A stretch of 32,363 bases of DNA from Mycoplasmataceae bacterium. Its GTDB lineage: Bacteria; Bacillota_I; Bacilli_A; Mycoplasmatales; Mycoplasmoidaceae. How positions within the stretch are numbered: position 1 is the stretch's first letter; every line of letters begins with the position of its first letter. The DNA lies in contig JAIRME010000022.1 in NCBI GenBank assembly GCA_031258945.1, forward strand, positions 1 to 32,363. The letters run 5' to 3'. A model generated the notes under the pieces. It saw only the letters and a program-made list of their open reading frames with translations. It had not been told where the DNA came from and ran no database searches. The position numbers were made by a program, and so were the translations under genes. This document shows, in pieces, positions 26,012-32,363 of this stretch.

Positions 26012-26080
26012 TAGCAATATCTACCATTATCTTCATTTCTTTTCATCGTCAATGAAAGTGTTAACTATAAAAAATAACCA

Positions 26081-26452
26081 TTAAGCTTCGATTTTAACTT
26101 TAGCACCAACTGATTCAAATTTTTTCTTAATTTCTTCAGCTTCTTCAGGTTTAATATTCTCTTTAATAATAGCCGGGGTCTTTTCCACTGCCCCTTTAGC
26201 TTCCATTAATCCTAAACCAGTTGCTTCTCGGAATGTTTTGATAACTGCTACTTTTTGAGCCCCTGCATCCACTAATGAAATAGTGACAGAAGTTGGTGCT
26301 TCAGTTGGCCCAGCGGTTGCAGGAACTGCTGCCACAGGAACTGCAGCGGTTACACCAAATGTTGTTTCAATTTCTTTTACTAGATCGTTTACTTCTAGCA
26401 ATGTCATTTCCTTTAATGTTTCAATAATTTGTTCTTTTGTTAATTTTGCCAT
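26081..26452 (-). CDS. rplL: 50S ribosomal protein L7/L12
   Basis: Stalk protein of the large subunit that recruits translation GTPases. The 123-residue product has the N-terminal dimerisation domain ([20 protein letters not shown]), an Ala/Pro/Val-rich hinge ([16 protein letters not shown]) and the globular C-terminal domain ([20 protein letters not shown]). It is 21 bases downstream of rplJ and is co-transcribed. Confidence 0.98.
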   Translation of the reverse strand: MAKLTKEQIIETLKEMTLLEVNDLVKEIETTFGVTAAVPVAAVPATAGPTEAPTSVTISLVDAGAQKVAVIKTFREATGLGLMEAKGAVEKTPAIIKENIKPEEAEEIKKKFESVGAKVKIEA

Positions 26453-26473
26453 ATTTTTTTTACCTTTTCTATT

Positions 26474-26962
26474 TTATTGTGTTTTACGTTCACCAACGGC
26501 TTTAATACCATATGCTAGATTACGAACTGATGCTTGTAAACAAGATAGTAGCATTGATAATAACCCTTCACGTCCAGGAATACTAGCGATTTTTGCTAAT
26601 TTGTCTGGTGATATATGATTAGATTCCAAAATTCCGTCTTTGTATTTCACAAAAGTATGCGTTTTCATAATTTCGTGCAATTCTTTAAACGGAGTAATTT
26701 CATCACCATTAGCAATTAATATTGCATTTGGCCCTTGCAGTGAAATGAATCCTTCTAATTTAGCCAAATTAATTGCTCTTGTGTAAATGTTATTTTTAGA
26801 TACATACATTTTTGCATTTGCTGCATGTAATTTTTTACGTAAGGTAGTTAATTCTTTTGCTGTTAAACCCAAATATTCAAAAATAATGATGGATTTAGCT
26901 TTGGCTAATTGTTCAGCAAGTTTTTTTGATTCTTGTTCTTTTGTTTGAATGATTGTTTTCAC
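26474..26962 (-). CDS. rplJ: 50S ribosomal protein L10
   Basis: Base of the ribosomal stalk, binding 23S rRNA and L7/L12 dimers. The 162-residue product has the L10 signature (SIIIFEYLGLTAKELTTLRK, then KMYVSKNNI), a GPNAILIANGDE segment and a C-terminal helix for L12 binding. Translation starts at GTG (26962), with a strong SD (GAGGAGG) at the right distance. A structured leader upstream should let the L10-L12 complex repress its own operon. Confidence 0.97.
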   Translation of the reverse strand: MKTIIQTKEQESKKLAEQLAKAKSIIIFEYLGLTAKELTTLRKKLHAANAKMYVSKNNIYTRAINLAKLEGFISLQGPNAILIANGDEITPFKELHEIMKTHTFVKYKDGILESNHISPDKLAKIASIPGREGLLSMLLSCLQASVRNLAYGIKAVGERKTQ

Positions 26963-26984
26963 AATTTTAACCTCCTCAAGTATA

Positions 26985-27120
26985 TTCGCATTAACAATTA
27001 AAATGACTTAGGTGAATCCACCAAAGTCATTTGAAATGTACAAATATTTGTATCACCTCGGTAACATAATTAAGGTATTTTCCCGTTACTGTCTTTGGTT
27101 AATGCTTTGTAAGTATATAT
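26985..27120 (-). ncRNA. L10 leader (ribosomal-protein autoregulatory element)
   Basis: On the minus strand, upstream of rplJ, AACCAAAGACAGTAACGGG (27099-27081) and GTTACCGAGGT (27066-27056) match the conserved parts of the L10 leader that L10(L12)4 binds. Next comes a strong hairpin, AAATGACTT/AAGTCATTT enclosing GGTG/CACC (27001-27032), which could act as an attenuator or block access to the ribosome-binding site. A possible -10 TATACT lies at 27117-27112. Confidence 0.85.
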
Positions 27121-27595
27121 ATTTTTTTAAAATTCAATTATTTATTTTTTCATAAAACGTTTAACCATTTTATTAAATTCATTCATAAATATTTAGGTGA
27201 ACCAACAAAAATTCACTCAATCAAACATTGATTTAGTATTTTTTGTTTTTTTAAGTTCTTTGCTAACAATTCAATTTTGCTTCGAGCTTAGTTTAAAGTA
27301 ATCTGGCGGTTATGCTAGGAGTTGGAACCCTAAGTCCAAAGATTATACACCACTTTCAACATATTGCTAAACTACCCTATTACCATTTTTAATAGACTTC
27401 GTAATAGGATAGACTTGCTGGCAAGAGTCTTGTTTAGTGGCCTTTTGAAATAAAAGTGCAATATTAAAAGAAAAAGCGTGTTTTCGGAAAACACGCATTT
27501 ATCCCTATTACCATTTTTAACTCTTATATATTAAACGATTTTTAGGAAAATTGCAAACTTTTTTTCAAAGTGGGTTATTTAGTTTTTATAAATCT
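27121..27595. other. Gene-free structured region with 18-bp direct repeats
   Basis: No gene is seen. CCCTATTACCATTTTTAA occurs twice in direct orientation (27375-27392 and 27503-27520). Around the first copy CCTATTAC/GTAATAGG forms a stem, next to the hairpin AGACTTGC...AGTCT, and both are enclosed by CTAAAC (27367-27372) and GTTTAG (27434-27439), a branched layout typical of RNA. This could be the edge of the accessory element at its right or an unassigned RNA. Confidence 0.4.
27466..27496 (-). terminator. Minus-strand terminator
   Basis: GCGTGTTTT-CGG-AAAACACGC forms a 9-bp stem; on the minus strand it is followed by TTTTTCTTTT. It would stop leftward transcripts coming from the accessory region before they reach rplJ. 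Confidence 0.75.
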
Positions 27596-27605
27596 TTAGA
27601 TTAAA

Positions 27606-28111
27606 TAGCCAACGGTTATTGGTAGGCATAATCCTAAACCATTTACATGAGATAGTAAACCTATAAGTGTATTTACCGTTACTATTGAGAACGATTGAAA
27701 ACTAGTTACAACACTACGACAAGAAGCGGAACCTACAACAAACAATATGCTAACGTGAGTCGTTAAGGGTATGAGTGAAGAAAAACAATTTTTATATGGA
27801 AAGACGTGTAATGCTATGCAACTAGAACCAACGCTGTGGTACGTGCCAGAAGTGGTGATCTTTTTATTGTTTTTCGTTAATCGCATTTAATCTTCGATCG
27901 CAAGAAGCAGTCTATTAAATGTGCAAAGATTTGGGTGTTGAATCACCATTTTTTAGTTTTGCTAATTAATTAGATTAGTTAATTTCTATAAAGAAAGAAC
28001 CAAAGAAATATATAAGTAATATCTTTTTACTAGAAATATTATTTACAAAACACAATACCGTCAAATTAACCGTTTTTTATTTTTAAGAAGTAGTTAGGTA
28101 TTCCAAATCTC
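27606..28111. other. Unassigned region with weak open frames on both strands
   Basis: On the plus strand a frame with TGA as Trp is open from 27609 to 27890 (NDWKLVTTLRQEAEPTTNNM and FLYGKTCNAMQLEPTLWYVP are samples). It lacks an early ATG. On the minus strand a 96-residue frame starts at ATG 27886 and ends at 27596. Neither shows a family motif or good SD. A plus-strand hairpin GGTG/CACC followed by six T lies at 27934-27954. Base composition is less AT-rich than nearby. It may be a decayed gene or an RNA. Confidence 0.3.
27934..27954 (+). terminator. Weak plus-strand terminator
   Basis: GGTG-TTGAAT-CACC followed by ATTTTTT on the plus strand. The 4-bp stem is short, so this is tentative; it would end a rightward transcript from the 27.6-27.9 kb region. 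Confidence 0.4.
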
Positions 28112-29101
28112 TTAATTCGTTTCTATACGCTTATAAAGCGTTTTAGCATATCTATTTGAATAATGGGTAAATTCATTAACGTGATTCATAACGGACATTC
28201 ATTTATTTTGGAAGAACATATTACTAGTTTTAATAATGGTTCCGTTGATTAAACAATTAGCAACATCAGTGGCATCAACATTACGAATTGATGAAATGAT
28301 ATAGTGTTCCATTACAACACGAGGTGTATTACCCAAGACCATGGCAATTGTTTGAATATCAATATTAGCTTCAGACATAATCGTAGCTAATGTTCTTCTT
28401 AAACTATGCGCTGATCAATAGAAACTAAATTTAGCTCATTGTCGAAATACACGGAAACCTTCACCAATAATAGATATGCTTAATTTTTTATTGTCTTCAA
28501 CAAAATATTTATAACATTCAACAGGAATATAAATCTCACGTTGCTTACAAGTTTTTTCAGTATTAATAATAATTTCAGCACGCTCTGATAAATCAATTTG
28601 AGATTTAATAAAACGTTGTGCAGGAGATAATGATCAATTAATATTACATAATTCACCAATTCTCATACCAGAGCATAATAGAGCTTCAAAAGCATAATAA
28701 ATTTTTAAACGACATAAACGAGTGTGTTGACGTTTATTAATAACCATTTTACTTAGTGGTAAATTTATTCATTCATTGAATTTGCGACGTATTAATGAAA
28801 TTTGTTGTTGATCTAAACGCGTTGTCATTTTTGAAATTTCACCAGGATGAGATTCGATTCACTTATCATTAAATTTATCATAACCGTAAAATAAATTAAA
28901 TGACCAACGAAACATACTAGTTGTACTGTGAGCAGAATTTTTATTTTTCATTAATCTAGTAATGCTATTAGCTTTAAAAATGTTTTGTTTTGGATTTTTA
29001 CTGAAACATAAACGATATTTTTTTAGCAAATAGTAATAGTATAGATTTTTGCGTTGCTTGGCTAAATTTAATAATTTTTTAAAAGTGATAATTGGTTTCA
29101 C
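28112..29101 (-). CDS. Tyrosine recombinase / phage-type integrase
   Basis: Site-specific DNA recombinase, 329 residues read through several TGA(Trp) codons. Catalytic residues can be placed: Arg147 in SGMRIGEL, a Lys in the beta-hairpin (NTEKTCKQREIYIP), His232 and Arg235 in AHSLRRTLAT, and nucleophile Tyr267 in VVMEHYI. The usual LGH motif reads LGN (Asn258), a change of the third active-site His. About 60 residues follow the Tyr, longer than in XerC/D. The start is GTG at 29101 behind a strong SD (AAAGGAG). In mycoplasmas such enzymes serve integrated elements or invert promoters of surface proteins. Here the neighbourhood suggests an integrated element. Palindromes cover its upstream region, so it may be autoregulated. 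Confidence 0.85.
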
Positions 29102-29109
29102 AAAACTCC

Positions 29110-29175
29110 TTTACCCATAATGGGTAAACAAATATACATACCAATATGCATGTTTTAGTAATGGTAAATATTTAC
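29110..29175. promoter_or_regulatory. Three palindromes upstream of the recombinase gene
   Basis: TTTACCCAT-A-ATGGGTAAA (29110-29128) is a perfect palindrome that touches the recombinase SD. ATACATA-CCAA-TATGCAT (29134-29151) is near-perfect, and GTAAATATTTAC (29164-29175) is perfect. Placed in a row over the leader and promoter region they look like operators or recombinase binding sites. The first could also form an RNA hairpin that hides the ribosome-binding site. Confidence 0.55.
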
Positions 29176-29198
29176 TTTGTAATTGAAATTATTAATCT

Positions 29199-29624
29199 TT
29201 AAGAAATAGTTAATGTAGTTGTAAATGGCGCCAAACTTTCTACGCTATCAACTTTAATTTGAAGAATAAAAGTATACACACCAACTTCAGATGCACTAGT
29301 TCATTTAACTTTATCATCAGAAATGGATAATCATGACGGTAAAGTTTGACTACCAGTCATTAAAATAACAAAATTAGGAGTAGGAGTTTTTCCGCCGTTT
29401 TTTGAATCACCTTCGATTAAAAATTGAAATGTTTGATCAGATTCTCCAGAAGTTTGAGCATTACCAAGAACGGTTGTAGGCCCATCTGTAATTGAAATTT
29501 TACTAATAGTATAACTTGGCAAACATGTCGTCAAAATAGCTGTTGTAATTCCACCAAAAGCAAAAAATGCAAACATTATTACAATTACTTTATTTTGTTT
29601 TATTCATGTTAATATTCTCTTCAT
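29199..29624 (-). CDS. Small secreted or anchored protein with one Ig-like domain
   Basis: A 141-residue product. The N-terminus KRILTWIKQNKVIVIMFAFF is a basic segment followed by a hydrophobic helix that continues to about residue 36, a signal peptide or signal anchor. The rest looks like a single beta-sandwich of the putative-Ig/cadherin-like type: PSWLSISDDKVKWTSASEVG followed by VYTFILQIKVDS, the usual 'LPxWLs...GxYtFtlqvtDs' pattern. Trp codons are TGA. An SD (AGGTGG) and a -10 TATAAT (29656-29651) precede it. It lies between the recombinase and the structured RNA, so it may be a surface or virion protein of the element. No ligand can be inferred. Confidence 0.6.
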
Positions 29625-29734
29625 ATTTGTCCACCTAAAAAACTTTTCATATTATATTACGTTTTAAATTAAATCGCTTTTGGTTCTTTGGCGATATGCA
29701 ATACAATTTTTAATGCAAGCAGTTTACTGCTAGA

Positions 29735-29768
29735 AAAGAACAAATAAAGGTTCCACTAAGAACCTTTG
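29735..29768 (-). terminator. Likely terminator of the structured RNA
   Basis: AAAGGTTC-TTAGTG-GAACCTTT on the minus strand (29747-29768), an 8-bp stem followed by ATTTGTTCTTTT. The T-rich tail is interrupted, so termination may be partial. Confidence 0.5.
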
Positions 29769-30597
29769 TACCAGTTTGGAGCTACAAATATGAAATTTGT
29801 TTTCTTTTGGGACACAGCCCTTGGCAAGAGCATAGACCTATTTAAAGACGATTATCAAAATGATAATCAGTAAAAAAGTAATTATTACGTTTTTGATAAC
29901 GTATAATCCATTTGTTTTTAAGTAGGTTTGCTCTTGCCAAGGGTGAACCTTTTTTGATATACATCACCTCCATGAAAAATGGAAAAGCATAAAGCGAAGT
30001 CTTATGCTAAAATTTCAAAAACAAAGGTGATGTTAAAAAGGTTCATTTATTGAGGCGACTTTCTTTTATAAAAAGAAACGGGTCGGCAATAAGCGGTTTG
30101 ATGAAAAAAACGCGGGCAAAATTTCACTAGCTTTAGGGCCTCTTGAGTTTTGGAAATTTTGCCTAATGCTTAAAAAGATTTATTAAGCATTAATAAATCT
30201 CCCATTTTAAAACAAAAGAAGTCGGCAAGAATTGCCGTGCACTTCTTTTGCGAGTACAACGAGTTTTCTTATACATGCCACCGCGAAACCCTCTGGGCGC
30301 CGTAGGCGAGATGCGAACACGGGCGGCGGTCAGATGCTATGCATCTTGACAGATTGAGTCAACCCTTAAATTAAAGGGTTGGTGAAAGATGTGACTCAAT
30401 TGATTTGAGACACCGCCGAGTTTCGTTTGTCTATTACCTTATTAAACAAACGAAACTGGCTTTGACAACCACACCTCACACCACCCTAATTTATTAGGGT
30501 TTTAATTTATTAAAATGAGAGAGAATAGTTTCCGGTGCTTTTGCAGCGGAAACTATTCTCTCTCATGGTGTGATGGTGTGGTTCTTAAAATTTTCTT
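29735..30597 (-). ncRNA. Giant highly structured non-coding RNA candidate (GOLLD/ROOL-like in style)
   Basis: About 860 bases without a plausible reading frame but full of long paired segments. Main stems, plus-strand coordinates: 29818-29832/29929-29943 (15 bp) enclosing hairpins 29850-29868 and 29881-29907; 29944-29954/30035-30045 plus 29961-29969/30025-30033; 30060-30067/30071-30078; 30115-30125/30153-30163 (11 bp); 30213-30222/30241-30250 with inner 30223-30228/30232-30237. Others are 30324-30330/30412-30418 (7 bp, all but one G-C) enclosing 30332-30346 and 30353-30361/30392-30400; 30419-30430/30446-30457; and 30467-30482/30567-30583 enclosing two small hairpins and a perfect 20-bp stem (30515-30534/30547-30566). 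A consensus promoter reads leftward into it and a hairpin with a T-rich tail lies at its left end. I cannot assign it to a family. Confidence 0.65.
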
Positions 30598-30602
30598 AGA
30601 AA

Positions 30603-30631
30603 ATTTTAACATATTAAAAAATATTTGTCAA
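30603..30631 (-). promoter_or_regulatory. Consensus promoter of the structured RNA
   Basis: On the minus strand TTGACA (30631-30626), a spacer of exactly 17 bases and TAAAAT (30608-30603). It is the best sigma-70-type promoter in the window and points left into the structured region; the predicted start is about 30597. Confidence 0.75.
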
Positions 30632-30683
30632 TGTCCTTAATTTATAATATTTTTGATTTCCACGATCAAAGGAAATGAATATC

Positions 30684-31469
30684 ATGGTGTCTAAGAAAGA
30701 AAAAATACAAGAAATTTTAAAACAACCGAGCATAAAAACATTACTTTTTATACTCGTTAAATGAAGTAATTTAACAAGACCTCAAATGGCTAAATTAATT
30801 AATTTAAGTGAGCGTCAAATAACTAATCTTTTAAAAATTATTGATCCTAAGCCTTACGAATCTGAAGATAAAGGTTTAAACTTAGTTGTCTTTAAAGAAT
30901 ACCCTTATAGCTCCAAAAGATTGTATAGCGCAACAAGTTATGCACAACGTCGATTAGGCGTCGTTAAAGGCATAGAGAATGGCAACCGAATAAAGTTATC
31001 CGCTAGATACGATACTAAATTTAATTTCTACGAAGTAGAACATACAGATTGATGTATTAAAGCTTTATTAAAAGAATTTGATAATAAACCTTTTGATTGA
31101 AAGCAGTATCTAACTGCACGAGAGATAGGCCAACGATGATATGAAATTTATAAAGATATTAAAGAAATATGGCACGCTGGCGTTGAAGAGAGAAAACCAG
31201 ATTTATTAATTTTAAACAAGGATTTAAAAGGACAGATTTGTATCGAAGTAGAAAATACTCCTAAATCTGAAAAACGTATGCGCATAGTTTTAAGAAGTCT
31301 TTATGCACTAGGCGACTATGCTAAACGTTTTAAGCAAGTTAAAATTTATGCGAATGAAAAACTACCAGTCTATAACAAATGGAAAAATTTGATACCATAT
31401 ATTGACTCGGGTGATGCTCCAGAGCATTTAGAAATTCTTAAACTCCATGAAAGTTTAGAGAAATACTAA
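30684..31469 (+). CDS. Winged-helix DNA-binding protein with nuclease-like C-terminal region
   Basis: A 261-residue protein read through several TGA(Trp) codons. Residues 1-55 form a helix-turn-helix (KWSNLTRPQMAKLINLSERQ followed by ITNLLKII). The C-terminal half has PDLLILNKDLKGQICIEVEN followed by TPKS, a PD-x-ExE-x-K arrangement like PD-(D/E)xK nucleases and like the replication-relaxation proteins of Firmicute plasmids and integrative elements. I infer a role in replication or mobilisation of the element. The ATG at 30684 has AAAGGA ten bases upstream; another in-frame ATG at 30675 is too close to it. The gene is divergent from the structured RNA and convergent with the RHH gene. Confidence 0.65.
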
Positions 31470-31478
31470 TTAACAGTC

Positions 31479-31539
31479 TATCTATAAAATGTATAGATAA
31501 TATTTTATCTATATAAATATAGATATTTTTTTATAGATA
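31479..31539. repeat. Left octamer array (TATCTATA/TATAGATA)
   Basis: Five exact copies of one octamer: TATCTATA at 31479 and 31506, and the reverse complement TATAGATA at 31492, 31518 and 31532. They are spaced 12-14 bases start to start, in the gap between two convergent genes. The phasing of a little over one helical turn suits cooperative binding of a dimeric protein. Confidence 0.8.
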
Positions 31540-31542
31540 CGT

Positions 31543-31929
31543 TTATTTAATTATGCTTTCAATAAAAGCTTTGATAAAACCGTTCACTGTTGTGCCGTTT
31601 TTTCTAGCAATAGCTTCAAACTTAACATAATCATCAGCTAAAATACTACACCCAGCATTTTTATATACTTTTCGTTCTAAATTTTTAGGTTGTTGTAATT
31701 TAGCAAGCACTAATTTTGTATCTATATTTTTTATAGATATCTTTTTATCTACACTGTGTGTAGATACATTAGATTTTGTTTTGTGCATAATGTAATTAGA
31801 CAATTGTTCCAAAGTTGCCGTACGTAAAGATTTATTATTTTTGTCTTTAATACGATATTTGTTTGTGTCTATCTGGTCTACTGTTCATCCAGTTAATTTT
31901 TCATATTGTTTGATGATTTGTTTATTCAT
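31543..31929 (-). CDS. Ribbon-helix-helix-like DNA-binding protein
   Basis: A 128-residue basic protein. The C-terminal 45 residues read VYKNAGCSILADDYVKFEAI then ARKNGTTVNGFIKAFIESII, a strand-helix-helix pattern with the polar turn between helices seen in CopG/Arc/Omega-type repressors. The N-terminal 50 residues (NKQIIKQYEKLTGWTVDQID) are helical and unassigned, and the middle is Lys/Ile-rich. The start is ATG at 31929 with SD AGGA; Trp16 is TGA. Octamer repeats lie upstream, downstream and inside the gene, so it probably binds them as autorepressor, copy-number regulator or partition protein. Fold assignment is by eye. Confidence 0.65.
31719..31766. repeat. Octamer repeats inside the RHH gene
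   Basis: TATCTATA (31719) and TATAGATA (31732) are exact; TATCTACA (31746) and TGTAGATA (31759) are one-base variants forming their own inverted pair. Start spacing is 13, 14 and 13 bases, the same phasing as outside the gene, although the bases also encode the Lys/Ile-rich middle of the protein. Confidence 0.75.
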
Positions 31930-31939
31930 TTTTATTTCC

Positions 31940-32037
31940 TATCTGTATAACTTTATCTATAAAAATCATAATACATTATCTATAGAACTATATAGATATC
32001 TTTTTATCTATATTTATATAGATACTTTTTATAGATA
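31940..32037. repeat. Right octamer array upstream of the RHH gene
   Basis: TATCTATA at 31954, 31977 and 32005; TATAGATA at 31991, 32017 and 32030; a one-base variant TATCTGTA at 31940. It covers the whole promoter region of the RHH gene, as expected for autoregulation, and could also serve as an iteron origin or centromere. Confidence 0.8.
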
Positions 32038-32042
32038 TCGTC

Positions 32043-32094
32043 AATAAAGAAAAATCATGGTAAGTAAGCTTTTAAGGGCTTAAACCCATGATTT
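32043..32094 (-). terminator. Terminator of the coiled-coil protein gene
   Basis: AAATCATGG (32052-32060) pairs with CCATGATTT (32086-32094), with an inner stem TAAGC/GCTTA. On the minus strand it is followed by TTTTTCTTTATT. It ends the partial gene to its right and insulates the octamer array. Confidence 0.8.
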
Positions 32095-32129
32095 AGTTAA
32101 GAATAGTTTGTTTTGAATTGTGAATTTGA

Positions 32130-32363
32130 TTAAGGATGAGATTTCATGTAGTCAGTAACGACTTTATTAAATTCATCTTGTTTATCTAAACGAGTGTTGA
32201 TGGTTTTGAAACCAGTACGCATTTCCTCTGCCAACTTTTCTACCGTTTGCTGTAATGATGTCACTACTGAACGCAAAGGAGGTAGATTGGAACTTGAAGA
32301 GGTTGTATTATCTGGACTAGGACCAGGATTATGTGGTTTACGTTTCTTAGTTTTCGTTTTAAC
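32130..32363 (-). CDS. C-terminal part of a coiled-coil protein (cut by window edge)
   Basis: The last 77 residues of a minus-strand gene that begins outside the window. A Pro/Ser/Asn-rich linker (KPHNPGPSPDNTTSSSSN) is followed by a heptad-like helix (LQQTVEKLAEEMRTGFKTIN then TRLDKQDEFNKVVTDYMKSH). No family is recognised. A short C-terminal coiled coil often serves for oligomerisation. It may belong to the same accessory element. Confidence 0.6.
   Translation of the reverse strand, partial: VKTKTKKRKPHNPGPSPDNTTSSSSNLPPLRSVVTSLQQTVEKLAEEMRTGFKTINTRLDKQDEFNKVVTDYMKSHP

Noticed and set aside
27316-27332. tRNA gene on the minus strand
   Set aside because: A T-arm-like TAGGG-TTCCAAC-TCCTA is present, but no acceptor stem, anticodon arm or correctly placed CCA end can be formed.
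27121-28111. RNase P RNA, tmRNA or SRP RNA
   Set aside because: None of the strongly conserved segments of these RNAs was found on either strand.
29818-29943. Invertible promoter segment between 15-bp inverted repeats
   Set aside because: The 96-base interior itself folds into matched hairpins and the arms are nested in a larger paired order, which fits RNA structure better than a recombination switch.
29735-30597. Group I or II intron
   Set aside because: No domain V-like or P7-like core motif was seen, there is no interrupted host gene and no intron-encoded protein.
31479-32037. CRISPR array
   Set aside because: Repeats are only 8 bases, occur in both orientations and are spaced 12-14 bases; no spacers of uniform length and no cas genes. 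They fit protein-binding sites.

Overview
The window is a low-GC mollicute (Mycoplasma-like) chromosome read with genetic code 4. Nearly every long gene contains in-frame TGA codons where family alignments expect tryptophan, for example the GDGW thiamine-binding motif of the pyruvate:ferredoxin oxidoreductase and the ETDAPW motif of TatD. Gene content and order are mycoplasmal: serS-tmk-holB-mnmE-tatD in the same order as in Mycoplasma genitalium, a short ClpB without its N-domain behind a CIRCE operator, and sigH-like-rpmG-secE-nusG. The full-length single-chain pyruvate:ferredoxin oxidoreductase is unusual, since most mollicutes use pyruvate dehydrogenase. As far as I recall, a PFOR has been reported for the Trichomonas-associated 'Candidatus Mycoplasma girerdii', so that lineage is a reasonable but unproven guess.

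Layout. 1-460 is gene-free, with a terminator, inverted repeats and a G8 run. 461-3148 (minus) holds rdgB, obg and a membrane protein. 3273-6785 (plus) is PFOR. 6822-8954 (minus) is clpB under CIRCE/HrcA-type control. 9044-11090 (minus) holds nusG, secE, rpmG and a sigma-70-like factor, and 11159-13111 (minus) is an amino-acid permease. 13192-15168 (plus) is uvrB, followed by a decayed DUF31-like lipoprotein peptidase. 15612-20476 (minus) is the tightly overlapping serS-tmk-holB-mnmE-tatD block. It shares a symmetric divergent promoter with the plus-strand operon at 20555-24758: a small conserved-looking protein, a glycosyltransferase, an RDD membrane protein and the PcrA/UvrD helicase. A second glycosyltransferase follows at 25112-26011. 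rplJ-rplL (minus) come next, with an L10-type autoregulatory leader.

From about 27.1 kb to the right end the character changes to accessory DNA: structured non-coding sequence, a tyrosine recombinase with palindromes over its start region, a small secreted Ig-like protein, and a winged-helix protein with a nuclease-like C-terminal region. There is also a ribbon-helix-helix-like DNA-binding protein surrounded by an array of TATAGATA octamers, and the end of a coiled-coil protein.

Between the Ig-like gene and the winged-helix gene lie about 860 bases without a plausible gene. They are packed with long, mostly perfect nested and branched inverted repeats, with a consensus promoter (TTGACA-N17-TAAAAT) at one end and a terminator-like hairpin at the other. 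The best explanation is a giant ornate non-coding RNA of the general kind seen in GOLLD and ROOL RNAs of phages and integrated elements, transcribed leftward. With the recombinase and the RHH/iteron module it suggests an integrated phage- or plasmid-like element, and this is the most interesting part of the window.
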